A DNA stretch of 64,000 bases from Taenia hydatigena (taxonomy: Eukaryota; Platyhelminthes; Cestoda; Cyclophyllidea; Taeniidae): NCBI GenBank assembly GCA_036345935.2, contig JADWOT020001396.1, positions 22,927 to 86,926 on the forward strand, in the 5' to 3' direction. Shown piece by piece: positions 1 to 14,600 of the stretch; the stretch's first letter is position 1; the number at the start of each line of letters is the position of its first letter. The position numbers and the translations under genes were made by a program. The notes beneath the pieces were generated by a model that had not been told where the DNA came from, did not search any database, and was given only the letters and a program-made list of their open reading frames with translations.

Positions 1-3000
1 CTAAAATTCAATTATCGTAGCGCCTAAAATTGTCGCAAATCATTACATTGCATTAGCCGTAACTAATCTACTTGAGTAGTGCAAGTTGATGCGACAACAA
101 TCATACGAAACTGATAGGTTTTGTTATGATCAGGACACGTTAGCTCATGCATTAATAGACTGTGAACTATGATGATGATCCCCAAGAAAACAGCATTGAC
201 AGCTGTCGTTGAACACCCAATAATAACCATCCTCATAAGAGTGTGCTAGCTCATAGATTATTTTAACTTCTTGTGTTATGCTTGTAGACTGTAATGAGTG
301 CAGTCAGCCAACTGTACTTCTCTTCTCGCAAAATAAGCCCATTCATGATTTCATGCATTCTTCTTTGGTTCCATTACAATTACATTCTGGTTTTTCAAAT
401 GTCTGAGGCAAACTAACTCATCTACGAGGAGACTTGCCATGTGCGTAAAAGCGAGAAAGCCGTGGAAGTGTTCTGTGCTTTTAAATGCAAAGGTCGCAAC
501 ATCTAGACCCTTGGTGGCTGAACAGCCTCGTATCCGAGGGGTTGGCGGATAAAGAGATTGTGCTAGACGGCTCTGTTTTGAGCGACTTTCAAGACCACAG
601 TGTAGGCGATGGCTACAACGCCGTGTAGAGGAGCATCGTAGGATGGTTGCGAAATTTTGAAGAAAATGCGTAAGCAAACACTTAACTGCGTATGCTGCAG
701 GCACGTAGATGGCTAGTTTAATGTTAGACACTCGCTGGCCTAATTCATTGCTCTTTCCCCCTCCTTTACTCTTGCCCTCTCACCTTTCTGCATTTGGTAT
801 GCTAAAGTCCTCACTCTTATGCGTCACGCCTTCTCGCCAGTGTTCACCATGGTCATAGGGAGTGAGGAAAGTAGCAGCAATGAGTGGGACATCAGGCGAT
901 CATTCGCAGGAGTAGGCGATCGGTTGTGCAGGCGGATAACAAATGCTGAGTAAGGAGGAAAGCGCGCCTGAGGCCATTAATAATAAGCATGGCGTTGCTT
1001 TTAGTCCTTATGGTTAGCTTAGTATTGAGCACATTATAAATTAACGGTGTATTTTAACGAGTTTTGCGCGTTTGTTATGAAAACAGGCAGTAAAACAGTG
1101 GTTAGTTAATGTACAGTGATAGGAAGGCTTAATGGGTAACATATCAGCAGCGATCTAGATAGGCGACACACCAGGTTCCCTCTTCTTTCCGTTCTATTCA
1201 ACCTTCTCAACTCTACGTTACGTAAAATTTATAGCACAATGGACTAAGTTAATGTAACTCGTTCGACTTCATACTACCTTACAATATCCCACACTATTTT
1301 ACGTGTGGATTCTTAGGTCCGCGTTGTAGATTTGTTCGGACTAGGCTTTACAGGACGCACCCTTTTTCGACTAGCTGCTAAATATTCAACCAAAGTTATT
1401 AAATTAAGGCTTGCTTGCGTCTTCTTTAAGTCGCGCTAGCATACCGATCCCATTTGCTAAGAAATTGAAGGGAGTAAATACGACATTAGGTAGATGGAGC
1501 GATGAAGGTATGCAGACACCAAAAAGACAAAAAAAGAAAAAAAGGGACTCAGGATGAGCAAGAAGAACCAAAAATGGCGAAAGGGTAGGGATCTAGGCAG
1601 TGTAAAGAAGGCATGGAAGAACGAAAGATGAAAATTCAAAAGTGGGTGGAGGATGAACTTCAGCGATTGCACAGCGTGAATGTCTCTAAATCTCCTTGCC
1701 TATCTGAGGTTGTACCATGCCGTTCCAGGTCGGTACACGCGTTGGAAGCTGCCATCAATTGCTTGGAGTCGCTGACCCGTTTTGTCGCAATTCACGTGTC
1801 TACGACTCTAGCAACCTCACCCACTCATTCTTCTCTCATCTCATTTTCCTTACTTTATTAAATTTTCCTGCCATTTCCTACATGCAGATCACTTTGAACT
1901 ACCTCATTTTGATACGCGATTCATTACGTAAACGCCGATGCATGTTTGCATATTGAATTGAGAAATGCTATTTCAGAGGCAGCAATGCTGTTGGCGACAC
2001 TGCATTTGGTGGCTGTGTTGGTGCCGACGCCACTGCCTGAATGTTAACCACCACATAATGGTATCATCACTGCTATTGCCAGCATGGTAAGTGTGCTGAC
2101 CACCATCCCTTCCCCTCGTCCATCGTCGCCGGCTGGAACGTCTGGTTCAAAAGGCAACTGCTGCAAACAGTCACTACCACCACTACAGGCGCCATCGGAA
2201 GTAGAAGTAGGTGGCACTTACAGAAACGTTGGCACCCTTCGATGGTGGTCCACTTGAGCCAAATTTATTAGCAATAGAAAGTAAAATGTCCAAAAGGTAA
2301 CACCCATTAGCTCAACATGCGTGACGAATTCATGCAAAAATGTAGGCCATAAGTAATATCCATACCAACAATGATGCTCCTCTTTTATATCGACTACCTC
2401 TCACCTGGCAAGTTATGTGAACAACAGCGCATAAAATTTTGCACAAATGCATAAAATTTAATCATGCATTTGTACAAAGGAGACAGCTAATAGGCAAATA
2501 TGAGACTTGTTAAATTCATAGTACATGACCTAATTAATTGTATGCTGCATGATCTAAGGTTTAACCTAAGCACTATCATTTACATTTTGGTTGAGCTGCT
2601 CTTGGTGGGACTAAAATGCGCAGAACGTGTTGTGAATGCAAATGTATTGCGCTTAGTAATGCTAATGGAAGTGGTGGTGACGTGGATAGCGGCATCGGAT
2701 TCACTTATCGTGGTGGTGTCGCTGTCATCGTCTAAAGGTACACGAGTGCGTTGACACTGATGTTTGCTAGAATCGTGCTCCATGCAATGCATTGGAAAGC
2801 GCACGGACAACTACATTTTGCATTGTGTTTTTGGGTTGATGCAGGCCCAATGAGGAGGAAGTGAAGGTGGTGTGGAGTGGTGAAAATAAGGGAAAGGGGA
2901 AAGAACAAAAAGTGCATGGTGTGGATGCCGGCGTTTTCATGTAGGGAAGGCAGGAAGAGTGCATGGGTGGAAGAGAGAGGGAGGCAAGTGGTAAGCGATT

Positions 3001-5165
3001 CAGTGCCCGTTGTAAACCTTCATAAGTTGGCATTCTGACTAAAATTATGCGATTATATTTGAATAATTAATAGATTAATCGTTTCAAAACAAACGGTTTT
3101 GACGAGTGTCTGTGTTTAATCCATTCTGTGTGCAGCTTTCAGTGACTAGTTAATCGTCGTTGATTGGATCTGAAGCACTCAGATAAGGTAAGCGCTCGAC
3201 CAATTATGTTACCTTAGCTTTAAAAGACAGACCTTGCTCATTCACAGATCTGCTTTGCCTTTGTTACATTCAAACGAGGGGTTAAGCTGCTCCTGTTTGC
3301 TACATTTATTTAAGACTGCATCCATATTTCCATTCCACTTGCATGTCCAACACAAAATTCTTGTTCAGACAAAGCTGCTTTTTGCTTCCATTTAATGCAA
3401 ATGGCTGGAAGCCTACACTAGTAATGTGGGGTCGGTTCAGTTTAAATTAATGCTACAGCCTCATCTGGTGTGTCGGTTGGTCAGTACTATTTTATGGTAC
3501 ACTAGATCTCTGATGTCAGCGATTAATTTCGTGAAGGGCAAAATGCGAGTCAGCAGCTCCTAATAGATCGCATGTCCTTGTTGATGCAAAGGGACAACGA
3601 CAGGAACGGTGTTTGAAGGTATGTAAAACGCAATAAAGAAAATCGAGGACTCATAAATAACACTAACTTAAAAGGCTGAGGAAGAAACTTTGGTGTCACC
3701 GTTACATACTATATCATGCCATCAATTTCGAAAACGCATTCCTGACGTTTGTCGAACTGCGATTACTTACGAAGTTGCCTAACTTCGCATCCTCATTAGA
3801 TAAAGGCTGTCATCCTCAAGCGAGATTAGACTAAGCTGTGGAAGTTAATGCTGAGTTGGCCATCAGATTGCGTATCAAAAACATTTAATAAGAAATTGCG
3901 ACAAAGCATTGCAAATAAGTATCCATTGATGAAGCGGCCCGTCTATGAGAACGGCGTAACCCATATTTTTGTTCATCACACATCATAAACCATAAATTAC
4001 GCGTGGCATTGAAAGTAACATCTTCCGAATGCACATGTTATGAAGATAACACGATCAAACATAGGGGCGTTGTGATTGACAAACAGATAAACCACGATTG
4101 GTGAAATGTGACCAGGCCATGAAGTTCTATAGAGGAGGATACCAAAGTCGTCGAGTGCCACATTACTGCGATGTGGTTAGGGAAGACTTCTGCCATAACG
4201 TGCGGCTGTCTCGTAGTCGGCGGATTTTGTTACCCAAAGCAGTCAGCATTTCGGTCATGTCATTACCTGCGTGTCATTCTGGCGCAAATACTGGCTACGA
4301 TTGTCAGAATGCATTCTGCAGCTACATGTTCTCAGTCACCGTAATATGGTTTTGAAAACTCCGTCCTTACTCGGAAGAGAGTCCAAGAGGCGTAGTGTGG
4401 CGAAGCCCTTAATGCTATGATAGAAACTGCGATTGATGTGGTGGATGAAAGGGTTGGATGAGCAAGGACTGTTGTGACTATACACAATGTGAAGACAGCG
4501 AATGCTTTAGTGGGCCGTTCCGGGGTTATGGATGCATCACTGGTGACGAATGCTGAAAATGCTAAGGCCAATATGCAACTAAGACGACTGACACTTTTGT
4601 CAACGCAGCACAAGTCAAGCTCGCACTTCTCTTCCGCGCTTCCTTACCGCCAATGCGTGCATTTTTACTTCATTTGACAAAATTTCCAGTTTCCTTTGTC
4701 CAGCATCGCCAATAACCCACTTTTTGGGCCTCTACATTAATCCTCTGCTGTCCTCTCTATGCAGGTGATGCCAAAATGGACACGAGGGTATTCCCTCTAC
4801 TTGTAGCCCACACGCTGCCCCGCGTCTGTCCGCATTCAAAGCCGTTCGGATTGCAAACGGGTACAGATGCACAATGTAGGGCACCACCTGAACCTATAAG
4901 CATGGCGATTAGAACCAATGTTCTCGCATTTACTGACAATCTAGTGCAAACATTGTGCTGTTTGATTTGACAAGTCGGTTGCAATTATTTTATACAGCTA
5001 AACGAAGGCTAATTTAATGTGATCCGCTATGAAGCCTAAACGAATGTGATCACAGTCGGTCCTTCACGAAAGTTCTTAAAGGTAAAGCCTTTCATATTTG
5101 ACTTTACACTTTGTAATCCTAAAACAAATCATATCCCTCACCTTTTACCACAGGCTGACCACTCT
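1..5165. other. No gene recognised; left flank
   Basis: I see no open frame here with convincing coding character or paired splice signals. The single item of note is a plus-strand stretch near 1613-1790 whose reading (…DELQRLHSVNVSKSP…) resembles the coding-like fragment at 42956-43195 (…RAQLELTHDVSKAT…). That likeness is weak and I do not call it a gene. The remaining open frames are short and unsupported. Confidence 0.5.
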
Positions 5166-5169
5166 CAAT

Positions 5170-8100
5170 GAGATTTTATGCCAAGCCAAAGGTTATGCAG
5201 TCTGACCATCGGAAAAATGACTACAATTTCGCAAAGGAGCAACCTACATATCTAAATCCCTCATATTCGGTTATTAAGAGTGTAGCTAATTTAGTCTGTC
5301 CAGTTTCAGGCAAAGGAAACCAGGAAAGCGGATCCCAGTTAACCGCCTTATACATCCACCAGAAATATGGCAAATGCACAGTCAATTATTTCGAAGGTCA
5401 ATTTGCGAATGGAGGCCAGTGGTCGAGCTATCATCTATTTTACCAAAAACTCGGTACCAAACCCACTTGGTGAGTCTTATTTGTGGCCAAGATGTTTGTT
5501 TAATGAGATTCACATTTATATGAACTCACCTCGCTGCATACGCAATGGATCAGTGATCGATTAATACTTTTCTGTTGCTGAAGCTACCCTAGATTTCGAC
5601 AAATATAGAAAAACTTTTCGTTGCATAATAATGTTTTCGACACTACCGTTATAGATATATTTTAAAATTTGGTTAAAGGAGATATTAATAAAAATTTTCA
5701 GCTTTCATCAAAGCAAGGCCATAGCGGATTTCCAGCTAGCAGAACATTACACTTCTTGGTTATGTCCCATTGATGGGGTCAATGAAGCCACAGCCAGAGA
5801 TTGTTGACAAGTAAAAGTCGTTTTTCATTTAACTGGTAAGATTTCGTGGCAGTGAGTAGAAGAGGGACAGTTATGGCAAAAACAAGACAAAGGTGTGAAT
5901 AAACCGTCCAGAGTCCAACAACAACTCGCAACATGACGATTGGGCCAGTAAATTTACACACCTTGAACGCAGTTGAAATCGACATTCGTCGATATAATAA
6001 ACCAGGTAAACCCTTTATAAAAGGCTGCAATTTGGAGCTACGTAAATTCACGTTTTTTTTTAACGTCACGATTGCTCCCTGAAGTGGAACGAAGAAGCAT
6101 TCTTCTCACCCTTGGCTCCCAATTTTCAGACGTAATTTAAAGGTTATCATCAACTGTGGCGCAGCAGGCAACTAGATGGCTTATGCTTATCAACTTCGCT
6201 GTCCTGCTGTTCGAGAGGAATGGGAGGAGGAGGCTGTGCAGTTGAGGCTAAGAGGATAGGTGGGGGGAAAATAGATATGTGTGCATTCAGCTTGGTAGTT
6301 GATTTACCTATACCTCCCATCATGGTTGAGATTAGGGACATAACTTGTCCAAATTTAACTTTGATGCAGCATCATGCGAGGTAAATTAATGCCTTAGTAA
6401 TTTGTGTTGTGAAGAAATCTTTGATTAGGCGGGTGAGTTTGGCACTCTCCAACACCGCAACATAAACCTGGTCTCAGGTGAACAAGTCGCAGTCTTTACG
6501 CGGAACTTGCTCCAGTGGTGTGGAAGTCTTTCATGCAAACAACTTATGTATTTTCAGTGCAAAAGATTACATTCTAAACCAAGCTCTTACCATCGGAAGA
6601 GCAGTATTTGCCCAATAAAACTCATATTCTTATCGATCAGAGTGTGAGATGTAAGTCTATAAATAGGAAGTTGCAATTATTCAAGGGTCCAAAGTCGGCA
6701 TGCTCCATAACACGCGCGTTTGTGACACAACATAATGCCGAACAATAAGTTCGGACCGCTTTGAAGGGTAGCTTATTATATTTGGTTTGTCCTTCCGCTT
6801 CGCGGACTAGATAAAAAAAGTATTTACACTTTACTAATAAAAAGTAAAGGAATTTCGGCTCGAGCATACTAAAATGGAATCTTTCGAAATCCCATAGGCG
6901 TTAAAGTATCTACATCCCATCATCTACAGAAAAGAACGTTTTTGATAGTTCGTCAATCAGAGCTCATTTCGAAGTATCGAGCAATTCAAATGAGGCGAAT
7001 TTTAATTACATGCCTGCGCCGCTCAGAATTTCGACCAACGCATGGCGACTGTTGCTCTGCGGCTTAACCTTAAGTACCATCGAGAAGAGGTCCAGGAGGT
7101 CCTTTGCTCACTCATTAAATTAGTCATAAGCTCTTCTGCAAGATCTTGCTCAACTTGCCATCTCTACCGTTTAAATGCATGTTTATAGATGCACAATACG
7201 TTTTGTGCCACTCGGAAGCGTCACTCGCGGTTACGTACACCTGGTTGCCGAGCATGAAGGTAGGTGACGTTCATTTTTAGATGCGCTTTTTATGCGTATG
7301 CAGTTCAGTCCATACGGATAAATAAATATGTAAAGGCTTTATCTGAGCGTTAGTATTTATAGCATTTTTAGTGAGTAGAACAGCTCTTGTTTAAGACAAA
7401 TAATAATGGGATCCGCAGTGAGCAAGCGAATCGGAGATTTGGATCACGATTTTAACTTCATATTTTACGCATGCTTGGCGCTTTTCAGCGATCTTGGGCC
7501 CGCATTGTCCGCTTTACCAAACGTCTCAAAGATCCTACGCAATGCTCTTGTGGCAACAAAAAAGTAAGGAAAATTGCAAAGCCTTTTCACTATTCTTGCC
7601 TTGCACCCTCTTCTGCGCAAATCCATCTTCTTTCGAAACTCAAAATAGTCTACAATCACAATGTGTGCTGTCTGTGCCGCGATGTGTTCGTAAACTTTGC
7701 CTCTCTTCTAAGTCATTTCATCGGAACACATATTTGTAAGTGAGCATCTGTGTGCACTGTTCCTTCGTCGTAGCATTGGCTTCTCGCGCAACCTTCTTCG
7801 AAGTAATGTCTCGTTTTAAAATGCTCCAGCAAAAATGGCGAATTTGGAAATATGCTTTTACTGCACAGAATGCTTCGTAGGACACCTGACATTCGAGGCC
7901 ATGTTAGAGCATATGCGTTCACATCACTTCTGTAGGTGTTTCTTAATCAGTTAGACTTACTTTGTAATGAAAGCTTGTTGTAACGCTTTAGCGCCTTCTG
8001 CCTTGTAGTCGTTTGGCGCGAAGTATTTGGCAGAATGAGAACACGCGCTATTTTGTGAGCATTATTTGTAAGTTCTTCGTGACGCTTACGCTAGGTTTTT

Positions 8101-8520
8101 ACCTATTTAACTTCAAACTAATGTCCTTGAAAGGCAAGAGTGCTCAATGCGCGGACCTTGCATGTGTGCTTATTAAGAATTTTATATGTGACGGTCTCAA
8201 TATGAAGTTAAGTATCTATTACTTGATGGATATGATAAAGCAAGTGTCGCATCGCATTGTGTTACGTCATATGTCATCGGTATTTTGAATAGTTCAAGCG
8301 ACTCCGCAGTACCGCACTAACAGTGTTTATAAGGCGCTAAGCATTCTGCATTACAATTGCGATGGCCAAATTTGTTTGTTTGCGTTTTAGAGTTCTCCAA
8401 CCATCCGCCTGCGCTTTGCAAGCAGACATTAGCTTAATAAGATGATTGTGCTGCATTTACTACTGCCGATGTTTTCATTCTTGTCCTTGCTGCAGGAATG
8501 GGTGGATTTTCATTGGCGAG
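5170..8520 (+). repeat. Left arm of large inverted duplication
   Basis: Reading this stretch forward and 11680-15100 as its reverse complement gives a collinear match along almost the whole length, with small indels. Anchors: 5570-5680 pairs with 14580-14690, 6060-6120 with 14160-14230, 6578-6650 with 13671-13599, 7649-7735 with 12576-12490, 8085-8150 with 12110-12045, and 8451-8510 with 11755-11690. Exon 4 of the enclosed zinc-finger gene differs at 12 of 87 positions (86% identity); exon 6 is about 78% identical. The arm fades out near 5170 and 8520. The divergence implies an old event, not an assembly artefact. Confidence 0.8.
6578..8067 (+). pseudogene. C2H2 zinc-finger gene, left copy, decayed
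   Basis: Multi-exon relic with short introns. Exons: 6578-6650 (…LPSEEQ…HILIDQSVR), 7027-7259, 7489-7563, 7649-7735, 7830-7935 and 8009-8067. Each of exons 2 to 5 carries one finger. Exon 2 ends with C-T-I-R then x12-H-x4-H (second Cys lost). Exon 3 has C-P-L-Y with Gln for the first His. Exon 4 is intact (CCLC, x12, HFIGTH), and exon 5 is intact (CTEC, x12, HMRSH). Introns 2-3, 3-4 and 4-5 are all phase 1. Damage: the first acceptor reads AA where the right copy has AG; exon 2 has a 1-nt insertion near 7125-7140 and a TAA before its finger. A possible last exon runs to about 8288. Sequence-specific DNA binding is the usual role of the family, but this copy is probably dead. The exon 1 to 2 phases do not match, so an exon may be missing from my model. 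Confidence 0.7.
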
Positions 8521-8739
8521 GAGAATGCCTTTTGATCAATCGGACCTTGATCGCTGGCGGCCAAATAAGCGTTGCTTAGCAGTCAAAGGAAAAATTGTTT
8601 AACCAGGAGTAGAAAAATGCATAAAGGAATGAGCGGCTTTAAGATAACAAAGAATAGCTAATAAGTACTTCTAGGCATGCACACTGCCGATGGTCGAAAC
8701 ACGAGCATCCATAACTTGAGTGGAACCCGTCCCACAGGC

Positions 8740-9400
8740 TGACCTCAATGAGACACAAACTTCATGCGTCATTTACAGGATTTTCTAATGAAATGTAAAG
8801 GGCCATAATCCTGCAAACATGACCAATAAGTGAAGCAAGCCTCCCAAACTTGTTGCATATCAACTAACCTACTAAAAGGAGTATGCTAGCAGGCATGACC
8901 ACACCGAAAATGATAACCCGCAAGGCAAACCAACCCTCATCATTCCAATCAACATCGGGCTAAGAACTAGGCTTCGTAATTTTACTATGCCTAGACGTTC
9001 ATGACAACTGCGTTTGAGGCATTTAGTTGACACTATTGTTACCCAAAATTTTATAGTAATACACTGCTAACCCTAAAGTATTCGTTGTTCCAATAAGCAA
9101 ATTGACATTCGCAGCTAAGTTTCGTTCTTCATGACCCTCATACTGTGCATCAAAATATTATAAAAAACAAATGTTTACTTTACTGTATACCATCCTCTCT
9201 AAAGTCTTACTGTCTAATATCCGTGAATAAGAGTTGGAGATGCATGCTCAACACTTGATCAAGATGTTTATGCAGCCACAATCGCTGTTGGGGTGTGTTA
9301 TCATGCCTGAATGGCGTTAAAATCTGAGGCCAAGAATAAGAAGAGTCCCTGTTCTTAGCACTTCAGAGGGGTATTCTACCATTTGAACAAAGGTATAGCA
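8740..9400. repeat. Rearranged fragments of the inverted-arm sequence
   Basis: Short blocks match parts of the flanking arms but in scrambled order. 8735-8760 and 8890-8945 resemble 5147-5175 and 5197-5252. 9005-9060 resembles 14310-14360. 9265-9375 resembles 14110-14220 on the same strand. So the spacer of the inverted duplication itself contains older copies. No coding frame is evident. Confidence 0.5.
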
Positions 9401-10660
9401 CGAAGAAGGTGACGCAGCCGATGAGCCACATCTGATCCATACTAACATAAAGGAAATCAAAAATGTCAGTCTTAAACATTACAAGATTTAAGATCACGAG
9501 GAGTGAAAGTTCTCAAATACTTTGCCAACATCTTATTTAAGCTATATAAAACACGAACATAAGCAAAGTAAATAAAAAATTAATGGCCCCTTAACCGACA
9601 CATAGAACAGGCCATACAAGGAAAGAGAACAAATAATCTTATCGGCCTTTCTATTTGCATAGTTCCTCTGCAACACTGATCGAGTGGCTAAAAATATGCT
9701 TTGCGACAAGATAATAGATGCTCTTCGTTCTCATCCTTAACGTGTTGTCCGCCTTAATATCCGACAATCTTTGCTACTGCGCCGAAGTAGAATGTTAAAA
9801 CTACTGATTTGATGCACACTACGAGTTGTTTGGGGCCTAAGTTCTCACGACGCGGTTGTTAGCCCTTGTTGTGCGCGCTTCCCACTTAGTAACTGGGTCT
9901 TATCATCTACCGCCTTTAGATACTGCTAATAGTAGTCCCTTCTTTCCCAAAAGTTGCATGCAGTATTGTCTCAGCATGCTATTGAGTTCCTCATAAATAC
10001 ACATAAACTGCCAATTATCAGACACAGCCACCTTTGCAGAACCCTGGAAGATTTTCGCAGAGGTACATCAAAGGTTTCAAATATGCAAGGGCAGACACAG
10101 AATGCAATGCATCTTACATATATCTGCTGCGATTGACAATGAACATAAATAATAAGCAAAATAAGTAAGATAAATAGTTAAAGAAAAGAATGGACCAAGC
10201 CGCATTGTCCCGTTGACTGTTGGGATGATGACAACCCGGTTTTGCTTCCTCGCTCCCCTTTACTAGCTCCCCAAATACAGAATGCTATTTGAAGGTGGAG
10301 TCTGATGGGAGAATGGAGAAAGAGTTGGGTAAGAAGAAAATGTAAATGCCGGCAACCCTGACAGCAAGGCAAAGAAGCCACCTGCAAGTGATCATGCAAA
10401 TTGAGACGACCCCTGACTGCCATAGTCACCGGACTAGTAGGCCATCTAAGCTGACATCATCGCCGACACAAATGTAGTGAAATCATGAGACTTTGAAAAA
10501 GGCGAGTGCTGACATTTGAAGTCACGGCAAAGTTAACTTGATGAGCATGGTTTTCTGCTAATACAGCATCTCGAATATAGGGTTATTAGGAATATAGTAG
10601 TTCACGTACCTGCTTAAACAGTCAGCGCTGTGTAAAGTAGCAGGCAAGTGAGTGGAGAGT

Positions 10661-11175
10661 CGTAGAGTCACAATCACCTTGACACAATCATTCACACTGA
10701 TGCGATTCGGTGCAAAATCCACTCGCATGCCCACACGCATGCCTTGGTGGCCATCCAGACGTGCATGGTTTGCAGTGCAGTTGGTGGGCTCACCAAAAGG
10801 CTAAAGCATGAAAGCCTTTCACATTGGTGACTTATTTGTTTGGAAGAGATAAAGGCCATGGCGATGGCGTCATTGGTTGTAGGGCGATGCGTGATGAGAA
10901 GTGGCATGGGTGTAAAGGCGTGCCACTTATGAGTAGGGAAGGAGGCGCACGAGTGATAAGGAGGAGGAGGAGGGTAATGTTGGGTGTGGAGTAGGAAAGG
11001 ACAAATGAATAAAGTGGGCCAGCAACCGCGCGTCCTCGGGCTTTCCACTATGCTGCAACACGCATGTACTAACCCGCATCGACGTAGCACCACCTCAATG
11101 GCTGGACGGACACCAGAGGTCTCTACGCCGCATCATCGCTGCCTGCGTGCACACCAGCGACTGCGAGCTTTCCAC
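10661..11175 (+). repeat. 515-bp near-identical direct repeat, copy 1
   Basis: Aligns without any gap to 22741-23255. I count 7 mismatches in 515 bases (98.6% identity), four of them clustered within the first 60 bases (10703-10717). The constant offset is 12,080 bases. It contains a purine-rich run (GGAGGAGGAGGAGGG near 10960) and a minus-strand open frame of 133 codons (10692-11093). That frame has no recognisable domain and is probably incidental. The flanks on either side are unrelated to those of copy 2, and I see no target-site duplication. Confidence 0.92.
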
Positions 11176-11679
11176 CTAATCTATCTTGTACTTTTGTTTT
11201 CTCCCGGTCAGCACACCACTGAGAGCCTACTACTTTTCGACAGCTACCTAAAGCGCATGCAGTAATAATGCCTAGTGTCTCCGACTTATCGCCGCTTCTA
11301 AAGCGCCTTCGTTTCCTTCCACGTTTTTAATAGTTATTATCACACGCGGGTGCTGTAGGTATCTTAACAGCTGATGAAGGACTAGATTGCATACACATGT
11401 TACAGCGCCCAGTTTTGCTCTTCTACTTATTATTAAATATAGTTCCAATGTAAGGAGAGGAAACAACTAGCCGTTTTAATACTTTACATCGGAATACTGT
11501 GAGTTCCAATGTCAAATTCTATTATTTACTGGTGACATTCTCGTGTCACGCTGCATTGCATAGCCTAGAAAACAGCAACATTATGTTACTTTCTACAGCC
11601 TAATCCCTGTTCTCAACGTTGCATTCATCTCCATGCATTGCACAATAATGCAATTTTACCTTAGATTACCAAAATTTCA

Positions 11680-14600
11680 ATATAAATCCACCCATACCTG
11701 TAGTGGAACAAGAATGAAAACACCGGCAGTAGCAAATGCAGGAACTTCGTGTTAATAAGCTAATGTCTGCTTGCGAAGCGCAGGGGTGGACGCACGCCCG
11801 ATGATCGTAAGTTAAGGCAGCTTAATGGAGAACTCTGGAATGCAAACAAGCAAATTTGGTCATCGCACTTGTATATAAGCGCATAATGCGGTTTGCCTAG
11901 TGGAATCGCTTGAGCTATCCAAAGTACCGATGAAACTACGCAATGCAATGCGATGTTTGCCTTATTATATCCAACCAGCAAGAGTTATCTAACTTCATAC
12001 AGTCAGACCGTTATGTAAAATCTTAAATGAACACACATAAAAGGTCTGCGCATTGAGCACTTTGCCTTTCGAGGGCATGCATTTAAAGTTAAAAGGTAAA
12101 ACCTAGCGCAAGCATCACAAAGAACTTACAATTATTGCTGATAAAATAGCGTGCGTCCTCATCTTACCAAATAATTCGTGCCAAACAACTGCAAGGCAGA
12201 AGACATTAAAGCGTTACAACAAGCACTCGTTGCAAAGTACGCCTAACTGATAAAGAAATACCTGCAATAATGATGTGAACGAATATGATCTAGCATCGCC
12301 TCGAATGTAGGGTGTCTCACGAAGCATTCCGTGCAGTAGAAGCGTATTTCCGAATTCGCCATTCTTTAAGCTGGAGCATTTTAAAATGAGGCATAACTTT
12401 CAAAGGAGGTTACGCGAGAAGCCAAAGCCACGGCCAAGGAACAGTGCACACGGCGGATTTTCATCTAATGATAACAGATGCTCACTTACAAATATGTGTT
12501 CCGATGAATTGACTGAGAAGAGAGGCAAAGCTTGCGAAAACGTTGTGGCACAGACAGCATACATTGTGGTTACAGACTATTTTAAGGTTCGAAAAATGGT
12601 CTCACATAGAAAAGAGCGTAAGCCAAGAATGGCAAATGGGTTTTGAAATTTTCCTTACCTTTTTGATGCCACAAGAGCATCCCGTAGGATCGTTGAGACG
12701 TTTGGCAAAGCTAGCGATGCAGACCTAAGACTGATTAAATGCGCCGAGCATGCGTAAAATAAGGAGTTAAAATCGTCATCCAAATCGCTGATTCGCCCAC
12801 TCACTGCGGATCTTATCATTATTTGAATTAAATAAGAGGTGTCCCGCTCACTATGTTTTCTATTAATAACCTAAGGTAAAATTAATGTGCATAAACATAA
12901 ATGCTTACGCATAGCTGCGGCCTTTACTTATTTACTTATTCGCATGCACAGAAATACATGCGCATAAAGAAATGTACTTAAAAATGAATGTCGCTAACCT
13001 TCAGGCTCGACAACCAGGTGTGCATAACCTAAAGTGTCGCGTCCAAGTGGCGCGAAACATATTGGGCATCTATAGCCGTGCATTTGAACGGTGGAGATGG
13101 TATTTTGAGTGGAATCTTGCAAAAACCTTACAATCAATTTAATGAGTGAGCGTGGGACTTCCTGGACCTCTTTTTAACATTACTTGTGGTTAAACAGCAG
13201 AACGGCAGTCACCATGTATTGGTTGAAATTCTGGGCGATGAAGGCATGTGATTAAAACTCACCTCATTTGAAATGCTCGCTACTTCGGATTGTGTTCCGA
13301 TTAAAGAATCATTAAAATATATTCTTTTCTTTAGATACTAAAATATGGATATTTAAACGTCTGGAGATTTCAAAATGATCTATTTTAGTATGCTTGAACC
13401 GAAATTCATTTTTTAACAGTAAGGTGAAAATACGCATTTTCTAGTCTGAGGAGCATAAGGATGAACCAAAGGTAGTAAGCTACCGTCCAAAGTGGTCCAA
13501 ACTTATTTTTCAGCATTATGATGTCACGAACGCGTGCGTTATGATGCATGCTGACTTAGGGCCCTTGACTGAATGCGACTTCCCATTTATCGACTCACAT
13601 CTCACATTCTGGTCGATAAGAATATGAAATGCGCCGGGCAAATCTTGTTCTTCTGATGCCAAGAGCTTGGTCTAGAATGTAACCTTTCGCAATGTAAATA
13701 GATCAGTTGTTTGCATAGGAGACTTTTCACAACGGAAGCAAGGTCCGTGCTTCGCAGTTCAAGATGCCTTTGGGGAGACGATACGCTCTTGTAATAAATG
13801 CGAATTGTTCTTAGAGACCAGGTTTGTGTTGCGATTTTGGGGAGTGCAAAACGAAAATCTTACAACATAAATTACTAAAATATTAACACACTTTGCATTA
13901 TGGTGCATCGAGTTAAATGTGGGCAAGTTATGTCCCCGATCGCAACCACGATGGGAGGCATTGTTAAAACAACTGCCAAGTTGAACATAAACAAATCCCT
14001 TTCCCCCATCCATTCTCTTGCCCTCAACTGCTAAGCCTTCTCCACCCATTTCTCTCAAATAGTAGGATAGCATAGTTGGTGAGCATAGGTTACCTAATTG
14101 TCTGCTGCTTCACAGTGGTACAATCACTATTGATGATGGCCCTTAAACTATGCTTGAAAATTGGGAGCCAAGAGTAGGAAGAATGCTTCTCTTTTCCACT
14201 TCAGGAAGCAAATGTGGCGTTAGAACATATGCGTAAATTTACATTACTTTAAGTTGCAGCCTTTTATCCAACGTTTACTTGATTTATTCAATGCGCGAAT
14301 GTCGATCTCAACTGCGTTTAAGGTTCGCGAATTTGCTAGCGCTATTGTCACGTTGCGGGACATTGTTGAGCTCTGGACGCGCTAACCACATCTTTGTCTC
14401 ATTTTTGCCATGATTGCTAATCTTACCATCTAAATAAAAGATGGCTTTTACTTGTCATTAATCTATGGCTGCTGCTTCGTTGATCTTACCAATGGGTCAG
14501 AACCAAAACGTGCATCGTATTGCTAAGTAGACATTCGCTACGTCTTTGCTTCATTAAATACCTCTAGCAACCAAATTTTGAAACATGAATATAACGGAAC

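Noticed and set aside
5168..5473. 101-codon plus-strand frame at the outer edge of the left arm
   Set aside because: The matching stretch of the right arm (about 15090-14780) has no equivalent frame, so there is no sign of coding constraint.
10692..11093. 133-codon minus-strand frame in the 515-bp repeat, also present as 118 codons in copy 2
   Set aside because: Its conservation is explained by the near-identity of the repeat. The composition (Pro/His/Cys-rich) fits no domain, and the other frames are equally conserved.
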